64,000 nucleotides of DNA from an uncultured Clostridia bacterium (GTDB lineage: Bacteria > Bacillota > Clostridia > Oscillospirales > Acutalibacteraceae), in contig CALWUU010000013.1 in the NCBI GenBank assembly GCA_944384835.1, positions 1-64,000 of the forward strand, given 5' to 3'. The notes beneath the pieces were generated by a model, which searched no databases, was not told the DNA's origin, and saw only the letters and a list, made by a program, of their open reading frames with translations. Made by a program: the position numbers and the translations under genes. Positions 24,909 through 33,831 of the stretch are shown piece after piece (position 1 is the stretch's first letter; each line of letters starts with the position of its first letter).

Positions 24909-27168
24909 TATTTAACTCCTCCTTTGAAAGTTGTGACGAAGCGATTTCATAATAGGTTTGGCAATTTTTGAGCAGTTCTTGGTGCGTACCTTTGCCAACA
25001 ATTTTTCCTTCATCCAAAACAATAATTTGTTCTGCATTCATTATTGTACTGATACGCTGTGCAACAATTAATACTGTTGCATTGGCTGTATGCTCTTTCA
25101 AAGCTTTGCGTAATGCGGCGTCCGTTTTAAAGTCCAAAGCAGAAAAACTATCGTCAAAAATAAAAATTTCCGGTTTCTTTGTCAAAGCACGCGCTATAGA
25201 CAAACGTTGTTTTTGACCGCCTGATACATTGGTACCGCCTTCAGAAATCGGACTGTTAAAGCCATCCGGTTTTTTCATAATAAAGTCGGTCGCTTGTGCA
25301 ATATCAGCAGCAAGTTTTAAATCGTCCATAGTTGCATTTTCATCTCCATAACGCAAGTTGGAAGCAATGGTGCCCGACAACAAAATACCTTTTTGCGGTA
25401 CATAACCGATTTTGTTATGAAGCTCATATTGAGATACATCTTTTACATTCACACCATCAATTAAAACTTCACCTGAAGTAGCATCATAAAAGCGAGGGAT
25501 CAAGTTTACCAAGGTAGATTTACCTGAGCCTGTAGAACCGATAAACGCTGTTGTTTCACCCGGCTTTGCAGTAAAGTTAATATTGCTTAATACTTCTTCA
25601 TCAGCGCCGGCATAATGGAAACTAACATTACGGAATTCTACAACACCATCAATGCTTTCATCAAAATGTTTTGGCTGAACAGGATCTTGAACACTTGGTT
25701 CTTTTCTAAGCACTTCGCTGATTCTGGCTGCTGATACAGCCGCACGCGGTACAATAATAAATACAATAGAAAGCATTAAGAAGGCAATAATAATCTGCAT
25801 AGAGTATTGCATAAATGCCATCATGTCGCCAACCTGAATACCTCCGTTTGCAACTTGATGTGCGCCAATCCAAACAACCAGCAAGCAAATACTGTTCATA
25901 ATAAAAGTCATTGCAGGCATTAAAAATACCATAACACGGTTTGTAAATAATTGTGTTTTACTTACATCCATATTGGCTTTATCAAAACGCTGCTTTTCAA
26001 AGTTTTCCGTACCAAAGGCACGAATAACGGTCATACCATTTAGATTTTCTCTTGCAACCAAGTTCAATCTGTCAATTAATTTTTGCATAATTTTGAACTT
26101 AGGCATTGCAATGACAAAGATGACTCCTACCAGTAAGAACAGCAAACCGCAGGCCAGAGCAATAATCCAACTCATGGACGGCGAAGTTCCTACTGCCATA
26201 ACGGTACCGCCTACCGCCATAACAGGAGCATAACATATCATACGAATACCCATTACCAACAATAATTGAATCTGTGTAATATCGTTGGTTGTACGGGTAA
26301 TAAGGGAAGATGTGGTAAATTCATCAAACTCATTATTAGAAAAAGAAGTAACTTTCCTAAATACATCTCTGCGCAGATTTCGTGATACACCTGCTGCAAT
26401 GCGGGACGCCAATAAGCAAACTAAAATAGATGCAATACCACCTACCAGTGACAAGGCCAGCATTTTCAAACCTGCAATGACAATGTATGTGGTTTGTATG
26501 CCGGAAGTGTTCTGACCAAGTTCCTGATAAATACTGCCGTTTAGTATGGCAGCGCTTTGAGATAGCATAGAAGATTCCGTACTTTGAGCCTGTGTTCTCG
26601 CATCATCAATTACTTGATCCGGCATCGCTTCCAGCTGTGGCTGCATTTGATAGAGTTCTTCAAAATTAATATCCGAAATACTGCTACTGCTGCTGGAAGT
26701 ATCCTGACTTTCAGATTGTGCTGGGGCATTTTCATTATTTGACATAGATTGCATAGTATAAATAAATGTCCATGTAGCCAAACCGAATGCGCGGTCTAAT
26801 TGAGACATCGTATCGCTATCTATATTATTGTTCAGCACGTAAATATCCTGTGTGGCAAGCAGAGGATATTCTTTTACATAACGGTCGTGTTCTTGACCTT
26901 GATCATTCACAGAACGAAGGGTGTAACTCTTATCAATCACCTCTTTTTCTTCATCTGTCATGAATACTTTCAAAAATGAAAGTGCCTTGGCACTTATTGC
27001 CTTAGGTGTGGATTCTGAAATACCGCCTTGCTGAATGCCAACATTTACGATGTCAGACATAAAATTCGGTAAGCTTAAGTCACAAAAAGCCTGACCAAAT
27101 AACAACAAAACGGCTAATACTACACTCACCCAAAAAGGCTTTAAGTACTTAGTGAGCAATTTCACCAT
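24901..27168 (-). CDS. Second heterodimeric ABC exporter, degenerate half with large outer loop
   Basis: This 755-residue half-transporter is about 170 residues longer than its paralogue at 13147-14889. The extra length lies between the first two membrane helices (about 45-225) and would face outside. It contains a Ser-rich stretch and helical Gln-rich parts. The ATPase domain has Walker A 'GSTGSGKST', signature 'VSGGQKQR' and Walker B 'FDDSFSALD', with Asp for the catalytic Glu, so this is the degenerate half of a heterodimer. It lies 29 bases downstream of a MarR gene. Confidence 0.9.
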   Translation of the reverse strand: MVKLLTKYLKPFWVSVVLAVLLLFGQAFCDLSLPNFMSDIVNVGIQQGGISESTPKAISAKALSFLKVFMTDEEKEVIDKSYTLRSVNDQGQEHDRYVKEYPLLATQDIYVLNNNIDSDTMSQLDRAFGLATWTFIYTMQSMSNNENAPAQSESQDTSSSSSSISDINFEELYQMQPQLEAMPDQVIDDARTQAQSTESSMLSQSAAILNGSIYQELGQNTSGIQTTYIVIAGLKMLALSLVGGIASILVCLLASRIAAGVSRNLRRDVFRKVTSFSNNEFDEFTTSSLITRTTNDITQIQLLLVMGIRMICYAPVMAVGGTVMAVGTSPSMSWIIALACGLLFLLVGVIFVIAMPKFKIMQKLIDRLNLVARENLNGMTVIRAFGTENFEKQRFDKANMDVSKTQLFTNRVMVFLMPAMTFIMNSICLLVVWIGAHQVANGGIQVGDMMAFMQYSMQIIIAFLMLSIVFIIVPRAAVSAARISEVLRKEPSVQDPVQPKHFDESIDGVVEFRNVSFHYAGADEEVLSNINFTAKPGETTAFIGSTGSGKSTLVNLIPRFYDATSGEVLIDGVNVKDVSQYELHNKIGYVPQKGILLSGTIASNLRYGDENATMDDLKLAADIAQATDFIMKKPDGFNSPISEGGTNVSGGQKQRLSIARALTKKPEIFIFDDSFSALDFKTDAALRKALKEHTANATVLIVAQRISTIMNAEQIIVLDEGKIVGKGTHQELLKNCQTYYEIASSQLSKEELNNE

Positions 27169-27197
27169 ATCAGCATGTCTTCCTTTCTCAAATAAAT

Positions 27198-27668
27198 TTA
27201 AATTTTTTCACCAGATGTGCCTTCATAGAAGATTTCTTGATAGCGTTTAAGAAGTTCGATAAATTTTTTTGTGTCTTCTTCTCCAAAGTCTTCATAAATT
27301 TTATCCACAACAGATAAAAAGATTTTTTTGGATGTAGATAAAATTTCTTTACCCTGCTGAGTTAAACAAACCAGAACTTTGCGTCTGTCTTCTTGAACCA
27401 TAACTCTTTTAATAAAAGATTTCTTTTCTAAAGCTTTTAACATCTGAGAGACAGCAGGACCTGACATCTGACTGACTTCTCTTATTAAAGAAGCTTCAAC
27501 TCCTCCTGTTGCGGAATCTTGATGTCGTTCTATCATGCCTAAAGTAAAAAATTCACCCGGGGCAATGCCAAACATAGCTGGAAACGGTCTTTTATGTCTT
27601 CTTAATCCTCCTAAAACTTCTGCCAATTCTTCTTTTAAGGCATCGGCATCGCTCATGCTGAAATTCAC
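27198..27668 (-). CDS. MarR-family regulator of the second ABC exporter
   Basis: This 156-residue winged-helix protein contains 'ISQMSGPAVSQMLKALEKKSFIKR'-type recognition and wing elements (split as 'MSGPAVSQMLKALE' and 'RVMVQEDRRKVLVCLTQQG'). The fold and length are typical of MarR repressors. It is first in an operon with two exporter halves. A perfect palindrome overlaps the start of its transcript, so autorepression with relief by ligand is likely. GGGGGTG precedes the ATG. Confidence 0.9.
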   Translation of the reverse strand: MNFSMSDADALKEELAEVLGGLRRHKRPFPAMFGIAPGEFFTLGMIERHQDSATGGVEASLIREVSQMSGPAVSQMLKALEKKSFIKRVMVQEDRRKVLVCLTQQGKEILSTSKKIFLSVVDKIYEDFGEEDTKKFIELLKRYQEIFYEGTSGEKI

Positions 27669-27676
27669 CCCCTCAA

Positions 27677-27705
27677 TTAATATTATTAATAATTAATAAT
27701 ATTAA
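27677..27705 (-). promoter_or_regulatory. MarR operator: perfect 14-bp-arm palindrome
   Basis: The arms TTAATATTATTAAT and their exact complement surround a single central base. A related half-palindrome (TTAAT-N3-ATTAA) lies adjacent at about 27709-27722. The site sits between the promoter and the marR start codon, where binding would block transcription. Confidence 0.8.
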
Positions 27706-27723
27706 CAATTAATATCATTAATT

Positions 27724-27751
27724 ATTATACACTCAATCAAACGATTGTCAA
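27724..27751 (-). promoter_or_regulatory. Promoter of the marR-exporter operon
   Basis: On the minus strand TTGACA (27751-27746) and TATAAT (27729-27724) are both consensus, with a 16-base spacer. It is a strong promoter placed directly before the palindromic operator. Confidence 0.85.
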
Positions 27752-27877
27752 CAGTATTCTTAACGAAATAATTTTTAACACAAAATATGCGATAAAATAA
27801 ACATATTCTTTACATATAACTACTAAATGCGCTATACTGGTTATAGAAAATATTATGTAGAAAGGGGGAAAAGGTTT

Positions 27878-29155
27878 ATGCAGGAAAAAATGCATTTAGC
27901 AATTGTAGGCGGAGGAGCTTCGGGACTGATTGCCGCAATTACCGCTTCAAAAATTTGCAAACAAACGAAAAAAATTACAATTTTTGAAGGTGCCTTACGA
28001 GTAGGAAGAAAGCTGCTTGCCACCGGCAACGGCAGATGTAATTTAACAAATATACACGCAAGCGCAAAACATTATCATGGCGACACCAGATTTATTGAAG
28101 CTATTCTACGCACATATCCTCCCCAGCGCGTAATACAATACTTTGAAGAACTTGGGCTGCTTTGCAAAGAGGAAGCTGAAGGGCGTATTTACCCTTATAG
28201 TTTACAATCTGCTACTGTACTGGATGTGCTGCGTTTTAATGCAGAAGAATTGCAGGTAGAAATGATCTGCGATTGTCCTATTCATAAAATTCAATCGCAA
28301 GACGGTAAGTTTCTTTTGGAAAATCACCAGCAACAAATTTTTATTGCCGATAAAGTAATTTTAGCCACCGGAGGGAAAGCCTCTCCTCAGCTGGGCTCGG
28401 CCGAAAATGGATATATCTTGGCAAAACAGTTGGGACATACAGTTACGCCTTTATATCCTGCGCTTACGATTTTAAGAACGCCTCCGGAATATGTAAAAGC
28501 CTTAAAAGGTATGCGAAGTCATGTAACAGCTACGTTAAAATGTAACGGTAAAGCCATAAGACATGAAAAAGGCGAAGTGCAATTTACGGAACAAGGTCTA
28601 TCAGGCATATGCATGTTCCAGTTTTCCCGCCATGTGGCGCATAGCATTGCTAATAAACAGAAAATTACGGTTCTTTTGGATTTTATGCCGGAATATAGTG
28701 TATCGGCAATTGTAAACCATTTGAATCATGCAGTAAATCTATTTCCTCACCTTCCTGCACCAGAAATATTAAAAGGGTTTATTAACAAAAAGATTGGGGA
28801 AGCGGTCGTAAAGACAGCTGTGCCGCACTCCAAAGAAATTTTGGCCAAGCAGTTAACAAAAAGCGATTTTAAATCAATTGCCAATGCGGTCAAACAATTT
28901 TCGTTTCCTTGTATTGGCGTAGCAGACTGGAAACAAGCACAAGTGACGGCCGGGGGAGTTTCGCTATCACAATTGAACAGTTCTTTAGAATCGAAAATCC
29001 ATAAAGGTTTATATTTTTCAGGTGAATTATTGAACATTGACGGAGATTGCGGCGGTTACAACTTAAATTGGGCTTGGATCAGCGGAATTACAGCTGGAAA
29101 AGCCGCTGCGAAAAGTTTATGCCACAAAGACAAAGCGAGGGTACCAACCACATGA
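27878..29155 (+). CDS. HI0933/YhiN-family flavoprotein
   Basis: This is a 425-residue FAD/NAD(P)-binding protein. The dinucleotide motif 'GGGASGLIAA' is at about 10-19, followed by 'LATGNGRCNLTN', typical of the HI0933 (BaiN-like) family. 'GGKASPQLGS' and a C-terminal 'FSGELLNIDGDCGGYNL' complete the family pattern. BaiN-type members are reported to act in reductive steps such as bile-acid dehydroxylation, but the role of most is unknown. The start is ATG 27878, with GGGGG before it. It overlaps the next flavoprotein gene by four bases (ATGA). Confidence 0.88.
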   Translation: MQEKMHLAIVGGGASGLIAAITASKICKQTKKITIFEGALRVGRKLLATGNGRCNLTNIHASAKHYHGDTRFIEAILRTYPPQRVIQYFEELGLLCKEEAEGRIYPYSLQSATVLDVLRFNAEELQVEMICDCPIHKIQSQDGKFLLENHQQQIFIADKVILATGGKASPQLGSAENGYILAKQLGHTVTPLYPALTILRTPPEYVKALKGMRSHVTATLKCNGKAIRHEKGEVQFTEQGLSGICMFQFSRHVAHSIANKQKITVLLDFMPEYSVSAIVNHLNHAVNLFPHLPAPEILKGFINKKIGEAVVKTAVPHSKEILAKQLTKSDFKSIANAVKQFSFPCIGVADWKQAQVTAGGVSLSQLNSSLESKIHKGLYFSGELLNIDGDCGGYNLNWAWISGITAGKAAAKSLCHKDKARVPTT

Positions 29156-30747
29156 TAAGAATTCCTGAAATTAAGCTGCCACTAGACAGTACGGAACATG
29201 ACTTAATAGGTTATACTGCCAAACAGATAAAAACCGATGTAAATGCAATACAATCTATACAATTGATAAAACGTTCCATTGACGCCAGAAACAAACAAAA
29301 TATTCATTTTATATGTACAGTAGATGCAGAGCTTAGCCATGAGTCTGCATTTATGAAGAAAAATAAAAATCCTAAAATCAAATATGTCACACCGTATGAG
29401 TATGTAATTCCCTTGACAAAAAAACTGGAAACAAGACCTATTGTAATCGGCTTTGGTCCTGCCGGCATGTTTGCAGCGCTTATCTTAGCACAAGCCGGAC
29501 AAAATCCAATCGTAATTGAAAGAGGAAGTGCAGTTGAAAAAAGACAGGAGCAAGTAGTTACATTTTGGGATGAAGGAACACTGAATACTGAATCCAATGT
29601 GCAGTTTGGAGAGGGAGGAGCCGGCACTTTTTCAGACGGAAAGTTAAATACAGGAACGAAAGACGGCAGAGCGCGAAAAGTACTGTTAGAATTAGCGGAA
29701 GCGGGCGCTCCCAGAGAAATCTTATATCAGGCTCGTCCTCATATAGGAACAGATTATTTGACAAATACCGTACGGAATATTCGCAAAAAAATCATTGCAC
29801 TTGGCGGTGAAATATATTTTGATACAAAATTAACGAATATTACCGAAAAAAACGGAGCGGTTTCTACCATTGAAGTGCAAAACCAAAACGGTTCCTCTAC
29901 CATTTTAGAAACCCAGCATCTCGTTTTGGCCATTGGACACAGTGCCAGAGATACCTATGAAATGTTGTATAACAGCAACTTAGTACATATAGAGCAAAAA
30001 CCGTTTTCTATTGGAGCCAGAATTGAGCATCCGCAGTCATTGATCAATCATTCGCAATTTGGACCTTATGCGAATCATCCCGCTTTGGGAGCAGCCGAAT
30101 ACAAACAAGCGGTACATTTGAAAAACGGCAGAGGTGTATATACATTTTGCATGTGCCCCGGAGGTGTTGTAGTTGCATCCGCATCTGAAGAAGGGGGAGT
30201 GGTTACCAATGGTATGAGTAATTTTGCCCGTAACGGAAAAAATTCTAATTCCGGTTTACTTGTTGGTATCAGTCCTGCTGATTTTGGAGATATCCATCCT
30301 TTGGCCGGAATGTATTTACAGCGAAAATTGGAACGTCGTGCATTTGAATTGGGCGGAAAAACATATGCCGCGCCTGTTCAGCGGGTAGAAGATTTCATTG
30401 CGCGTCGAGCAAGCACACGATGGGGGGATGTTACTCCAACGTATCAACGCGGAGTAGTGCCATGTGATTTATCTTCTTGTTTTAATGAAGAAATTTATGA
30501 ATCTCTGCGTGAAGGAATCTTGAGAATCAATCAAAACATGGTTGGTTTTTCATATGGAGACGCATTGTTAACTGCTGTTGAAACGCGCAGTTCCGCACCT
30601 ATTCGTATCCTGAGAGATGAAACATTGCAATCAGTTTCTTTAAAAGGATTGTATCCTTGCGGTGAAGGTGCAGGTTATGCAGGAGGTATTGTGTCTGCGG
30701 CAGTAGATGGCATTAAATGTGCAGAACAAATCTTGAGTTCTGATTGA
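29152..30747 (+). CDS. COG2509-type FAD-dependent dehydrogenase
   Basis: This is a 531-residue flavoprotein. After an N-terminal domain of about 90 residues comes 'GFGPAGMFAALILA' (FAD binding), then 'FGEGGAGTFSDGKLNT', 'AIGHSARDTYEML' and a C-terminal 'YPCGEGAGYAGGI', all marks of the COG2509 family. Its function is not established; members are sometimes linked with electron transfer or selenium/sulfur metabolism. Coupling to the preceding flavoprotein through ATGA suggests joint work. Confidence 0.85.
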   Translation: MIRIPEIKLPLDSTEHDLIGYTAKQIKTDVNAIQSIQLIKRSIDARNKQNIHFICTVDAELSHESAFMKKNKNPKIKYVTPYEYVIPLTKKLETRPIVIGFGPAGMFAALILAQAGQNPIVIERGSAVEKRQEQVVTFWDEGTLNTESNVQFGEGGAGTFSDGKLNTGTKDGRARKVLLELAEAGAPREILYQARPHIGTDYLTNTVRNIRKKIIALGGEIYFDTKLTNITEKNGAVSTIEVQNQNGSSTILETQHLVLAIGHSARDTYEMLYNSNLVHIEQKPFSIGARIEHPQSLINHSQFGPYANHPALGAAEYKQAVHLKNGRGVYTFCMCPGGVVVASASEEGGVVTNGMSNFARNGKNSNSGLLVGISPADFGDIHPLAGMYLQRKLERRAFELGGKTYAAPVQRVEDFIARRASTRWGDVTPTYQRGVVPCDLSSCFNEEIYESLREGILRINQNMVGFSYGDALLTAVETRSSAPIRILRDETLQSVSLKGLYPCGEGAGYAGGIVSAAVDGIKCAEQILSSD

Positions 30748-31042
30748 CAACGACAAATTGAAAGCATCTTAAGCTTTAATATTCGTTAGCCAATGACAAC
30801 TTGTAATAAGAATTTAAAGATAAACTTATCTTATGACATATAGTAAGATATAAAAAATTTCTTCCATAACATGGGCTATTGTATTTGTGAATACATCAAT
30901 GATGTAAAATAAAAAGACAATAGATTATGATTGCAACTTGATTCGTTTTTATTAGCGTACGCTTTCAGCGTTATCTTTTCAAAGATTCATTATCCATATA
31001 TTTCTGATTCATAAATTCATACTGTTTTACATTCGCTATACG
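30748..31042. other. Spacer with no recognised feature
   Basis: There are 295 AT-rich bases after the flavoprotein operon. I see no frame, strong hairpin or promoter pair here, other than a possible weak promoter for nothing downstream. Confidence 0.4.
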
Positions 31043-31079
31043 AAAAAACACCTGCTCCGACATAAAGCAGGTGTTTTTT
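31043..31079. terminator. Terminator of the nitroreductase gene (bidirectional)
   Basis: AAAAAACACCTGCT pairs perfectly with its complement (31066-31079) over a 9-base loop. The right arm touches the stop codon of the minus-strand nitroreductase. Confidence 0.88.
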
Positions 31080-31618
31080 CATCTAAGATAGCATATATTA
31101 TCAGTACGTCTTGCTTTTGCAGGTGCAGGCGCATCTTGTTCGTAGCCTAGCGTTACACAGGCAACAGGCTCATAGCCTTCAGGAAGCTGAAATTTTTTTT
31201 GAATTTCAGAATCAAAAATACCCAAGGCTATTCCTATATAGCAGCTTCCAAGACCGTATGAATGAGCGGAATGCTGCATATTCATAATGGAGCATGCTAC
31301 ATCATCATGACCAAATTTGGCATCTTTCGGTGCAGAACACACAATCACAATGGGTGCCAAATAAAACGGCATATTGGGACGGCTTGGAGTAAGTCCGCTT
31401 TCTTCCATCATCTGCAAAGTTTTATCAGATATTTCTTTGATCAATGCAGCGTCTTGAATTACTGTGAAAAATCTATTTTGCTGATTCATAGAAGAGGGGG
31501 CATATTGACCTGCTGTTAAAACAGCCTGCAATATTTCTTCCGGCACTTGTCTGTTTGGAATATAAGATTTTGCGGAACGCCGCTCAATCAGCGTATTGGT
31601 AAATTCATTAAAACTCAT
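31079..31618 (-). CDS. Nitroreductase-family FMN protein
   Basis: This is a 179-residue protein. The N-terminal FMN-phosphate motif is 'RRSAKSYIPNRQVPEEIL' (about 11-28), with 'GQYAPSSMNQQN' and the C-terminal 'GYEPVACVTLGYEQD'. No ferredoxin domain is attached, in contrast to the interrupted gene at 4402. Members reduce nitro-aromatics, quinones or flavins. The start is ATG 31618, because AAGGAAGG lies before it; a GTG nine bases upstream overlaps that site. Confidence 0.88.
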   Translation of the reverse strand: MSFNEFTNTLIERRSAKSYIPNRQVPEEILQAVLTAGQYAPSSMNQQNRFFTVIQDAALIKEISDKTLQMMEESGLTPSRPNMPFYLAPIVIVCSAPKDAKFGHDDVACSIMNMQHSAHSYGLGSCYIGIALGIFDSEIQKKFQLPEGYEPVACVTLGYEQDAPAPAKARRTDNICYLR

Positions 31619-31721
31619 TGCTGACACCTTCCTTTTTTCTTATTATAAATCTTTTATTCGTCTTTCACAAGATATCGTTGTCCACTGACAATAAACCGAA
31701 TATAAATTTTAAAAATTCCTA

Positions 31722-31749
31722 TTGACAAACAACAGGAATTTGATATAAT
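31722..31749 (+). promoter_or_regulatory. tRNA-Gln promoter
   Basis: TTGACA (31722-31727) and TATAAT (31744-31749) are both consensus, with a 16-base spacer, ending 22 bases before the tRNA. Confidence 0.85.
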
Positions 31750-31771
31750 AATTTACGCTATCTTTAAATAT

Positions 31772-31845
31772 TGCGGTATTGTGTAATGGTAGCACAGCAG
31801 ACTCTGACTCTGTTTGTCTGGGTTCGAATCCTAGTACCGCAGCCA
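31772..31845 (+). tRNA. tRNA-Gln (anticodon CTG)
   Basis: A complete cloverleaf of 74 bases: acceptor TGCGGTA pairs with TACCGCA, the anticodon loop is CTCTGAC (anticodon CTG), the T-loop is TTCGAAT, and CCA is encoded. It decodes CAG. Confidence 0.93.
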
Positions 31846-31873
31846 AATTGATTATACAAAACATTAAAAAACA

Positions 31874-31902
31874 TTGACAAACGTTAGTTTACATGATATA
31901 GT
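31874..31902 (+). promoter_or_regulatory. tRNA-Ser promoter
   Basis: TTGACA (31874-31879) and TATAGT (31897-31902) with a 17-base spacer, 19 bases before tRNA-Ser. The two tRNA-Ser genes probably share it. Confidence 0.8.
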
Positions 31903-31921
31903 TAATAACGTTGTCAAACAC

Positions 31922-32010
31922 GGAGGAGTGTCCGAGTGGTTTAAGGAGCTAGTCTTGAAAACTAGTGATCTCGCAAGGGACCAAGAGTTCGAATCTCTTC
32001 TCCTCCGCCA
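31922..32010 (+). tRNA. tRNA-Ser (anticodon TGA)
   Basis: An 89-base class II tRNA: acceptor GGAGGAG with CTCCTCC, anticodon stem CTAGT/ACTAG with loop CTTGAAA (anticodon TGA), a long variable arm, and encoded CCA. Confidence 0.94.
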
Positions 32011-32056
32011 ACTTGAATATTACATGATAATATGTTTTTATAAATTTCACTGTTTT

Positions 32057-32146
32057 GGAGAAATACTCAAGTGGTGAAGAGGCTCCCCTGCTAAGGGAGT
32101 AGGTCGGGTAACCGGCGCGAGGGTTCAAATCCCTCTTTCTCCGCCA
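32057..32146 (+). tRNA. tRNA-Ser (anticodon GCT)
   Basis: A 90-base class II tRNA: acceptor GGAGAAA with TTTCTCC, anticodon stem CTCCC/GGGAG with loop CTGCTAA (anticodon GCT), a long variable arm with GGTCGGGTAACCGGC, and encoded CCA. It decodes AGC/AGU. Confidence 0.94.
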
Positions 32147-32147
32147 G

Positions 32148-32190
32148 ACTGAGTCTGGACGCAATTTGCGTTCCGACTCAGTTTTTTTAT
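32148..32190 (+). terminator. Terminator of the tRNA-Ser operon
   Basis: A two-tier stem begins two bases after CCA: CTGAGTC with GACTCAG, and an inner GGACGCAA arm with one bulge, followed by seven T. Confidence 0.88.
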
Positions 32191-32534
32191 TAGGTCATCT
32201 TCTCGCGTTGTAGTTGAATATCTATTTTGTAACAGACAGCCAAACCGGCGATCAGCAAAATTGCAGCCGCAGTTTTTTCTGTTTTGAGGTTCTGTTTTCG
32301 TATCTAAACTCACATCTATTTTGCAATAACCTTACATAGAAAAGCACCATTGAAATCTAAACCCTTGTCGTCTGGATTTCAATGGTATTTTTTTATTTTC
32401 TTCATATCTTTGCGTCTTTGTAATGTGTATATAAGCATGTAAACAGTGAAAATTCTAAGGAGAAAATAGATAAAACATATAAATCTGAAATCTACATATC
32501 TTACTTTAGCAGCATATTTCTGCCGCATGTCATT
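32191..32534. other. Spacer with an orphan terminator
   Basis: There is no gene in 344 bases. A terminator-like hairpin lies at 32346-32393 (ACCATTGAAATC with its complement at 32375-32386, then T-rich) on the plus strand, although no gene ends just before it. It may be left from a lost gene or belong to an unrecognised transcript. Confidence 0.5.
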
Positions 32535-33413
32535 TTAATATGCCAATTGCTCTTTTAATTCATCCAGCAACAGCCCGGCAATTGGCGAGAATACCTGATA
32601 CTTCTTCCAAATCACATATATTTTCGTTTCCAAAGGAGGTTCCAGCGGACGAAAACAAAGGTCGCTCGTAGGACTTGTATCAACTAGATGGTTAAACATG
32701 AGCAGGTAGCCCAACCCTTCTTTCACAAAGACGGAACCGTTATAAGCAAGATTGACCGTTCCGGAAAGGTTCAATGTATCTGCTTTTTCTCCGCACCACC
32801 GGGAAATATCGAATTTCATTCCCTGGGCGGAACAAATCAAGGGGAGTCCAGCCAGATCATCAATATGGATACATCGTTTTTGTGCAAGTGGATCATCTTT
32901 TTTCATTACAAGTCCCCAGCAATCTACCCCGGGTATTTCTAAATAATTATATTTGGAAAGATTTGGCGGCTCTGCAATGACTGCAAAATCAATCAGTCCT
33001 CGATCCAACCGCTCCGCAACTTGCTCTGTGTTTCCACTGGTAAGGTGGTAGCGGCACAAAGGATATTTTTTCTTAAATTCCTGAATCGTTTGTGCCAGAT
33101 ATTTGATTTGGTAAGATTCCGCACATCCAATGTGCACTTCACCTCCCGCAATATCATCCAGCGTTTTAAATTCATCCGTAGTCTTTTCTACCATATCCAA
33201 AATATCCTCCGCCCGTTTTCGCAGAAGCATTCCCTCGTCTGTCAGGCTGAGACTTGCGCTGCCGCGGCGGAAAAGTTTTCTTCCAAGCTCCTGCTCTAAA
33301 TCTTTCATTTGTTTGGACAAAGTGGGCTGAGAGACATGCAGTTTTTCTGCAGCACGAGACATATTACCAGCTCTTGCAATTTCCAAAAAATAGCGTAATA
33401 CACGGATTTCCAT
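32535..33413 (-). CDS. LysR-family transcriptional regulator
   Basis: This is a 292-residue protein: an N-terminal winged helix ('GNMSRAAEKLHVSQPTLSKQMKDLEQELG', given in parts as 'MSRAAEKLHVSQPTLS') and a C-terminal effector-binding domain with the usual periplasmic-binding-like fold. The start is ATG at 33413-33411, because GAGGAG lies eight bases before it; a longer frame from 33443 lacks a site. It is divergent from two aldo/keto reductase genes and is their likely regulator. Confidence 0.92.
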   Translation of the reverse strand: MEIRVLRYFLEIARAGNMSRAAEKLHVSQPTLSKQMKDLEQELGRKLFRRGSASLSLTDEGMLLRKRAEDILDMVEKTTDEFKTLDDIAGGEVHIGCAESYQIKYLAQTIQEFKKKYPLCRYHLTSGNTEQVAERLDRGLIDFAVIAEPPNLSKYNYLEIPGVDCWGLVMKKDDPLAQKRCIHIDDLAGLPLICSAQGMKFDISRWCGEKADTLNLSGTVNLAYNGSVFVKEGLGYLLMFNHLVDTSPTSDLCFRPLEPPLETKIYVIWKKYQVFSPIAGLLLDELKEQLAY

Positions 33414-33445
33414 AGTTGTGTTCTCCTCACATGGTTCTTGCATCC

Positions 33446-33474
33446 AGTATATGCCGCTGTGTTATTCCTGTCAA
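33446..33474 (-). promoter_or_regulatory. Promoter of the LysR gene
   Basis: On the minus strand TTGACA (33474-33469) and TATACT (33451-33446) are separated by 17 bases, placing the transcript start about 30 bases before the start codon. Confidence 0.8.
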
Positions 33475-33831
33475 GAATAATATGGTATATTATATAAATA
33501 TTAGACATATCAAAATCATAGACCTATAATAAGAGTATATTACTGGCAAGAAGCTTTGAAAAAGCAGATAGGTAACTAAAACAATTCCTTCTAAAATATG
33601 CAGACGATATTTTTAATTATGCAGTCTCTTTAGGAATTACTGTATGTTTATAAATGAAAGAGAAATGAAACGCGATAACAATTATATAAATCAACAGCAA
33701 TACAAGAACAAACAGGAAAGGACAGCATTCTAATCGGGTATATATATGAAAAAGTGTATGTTGCATGGATAACCTTGCAAAAACTATGATTTAGATGTAA
33801 AAAATATCAAGCGAGAGGGGAGTTAAGGAAA
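33475..33831. other. Divergent control region between LysR and the reductases
   Basis: No gene is seen in 357 bases. LysR sites (T-N11-A) are too loose to call by eye. No second clear promoter for the reductases was found, although TATGAT near 33785 is a possible -10 box. Confidence 0.4.

Noticed and set aside
31874..32313. Short frames overlapping the tRNA genes
   Set aside because: They are translated tRNA sequence and have no coding signals.
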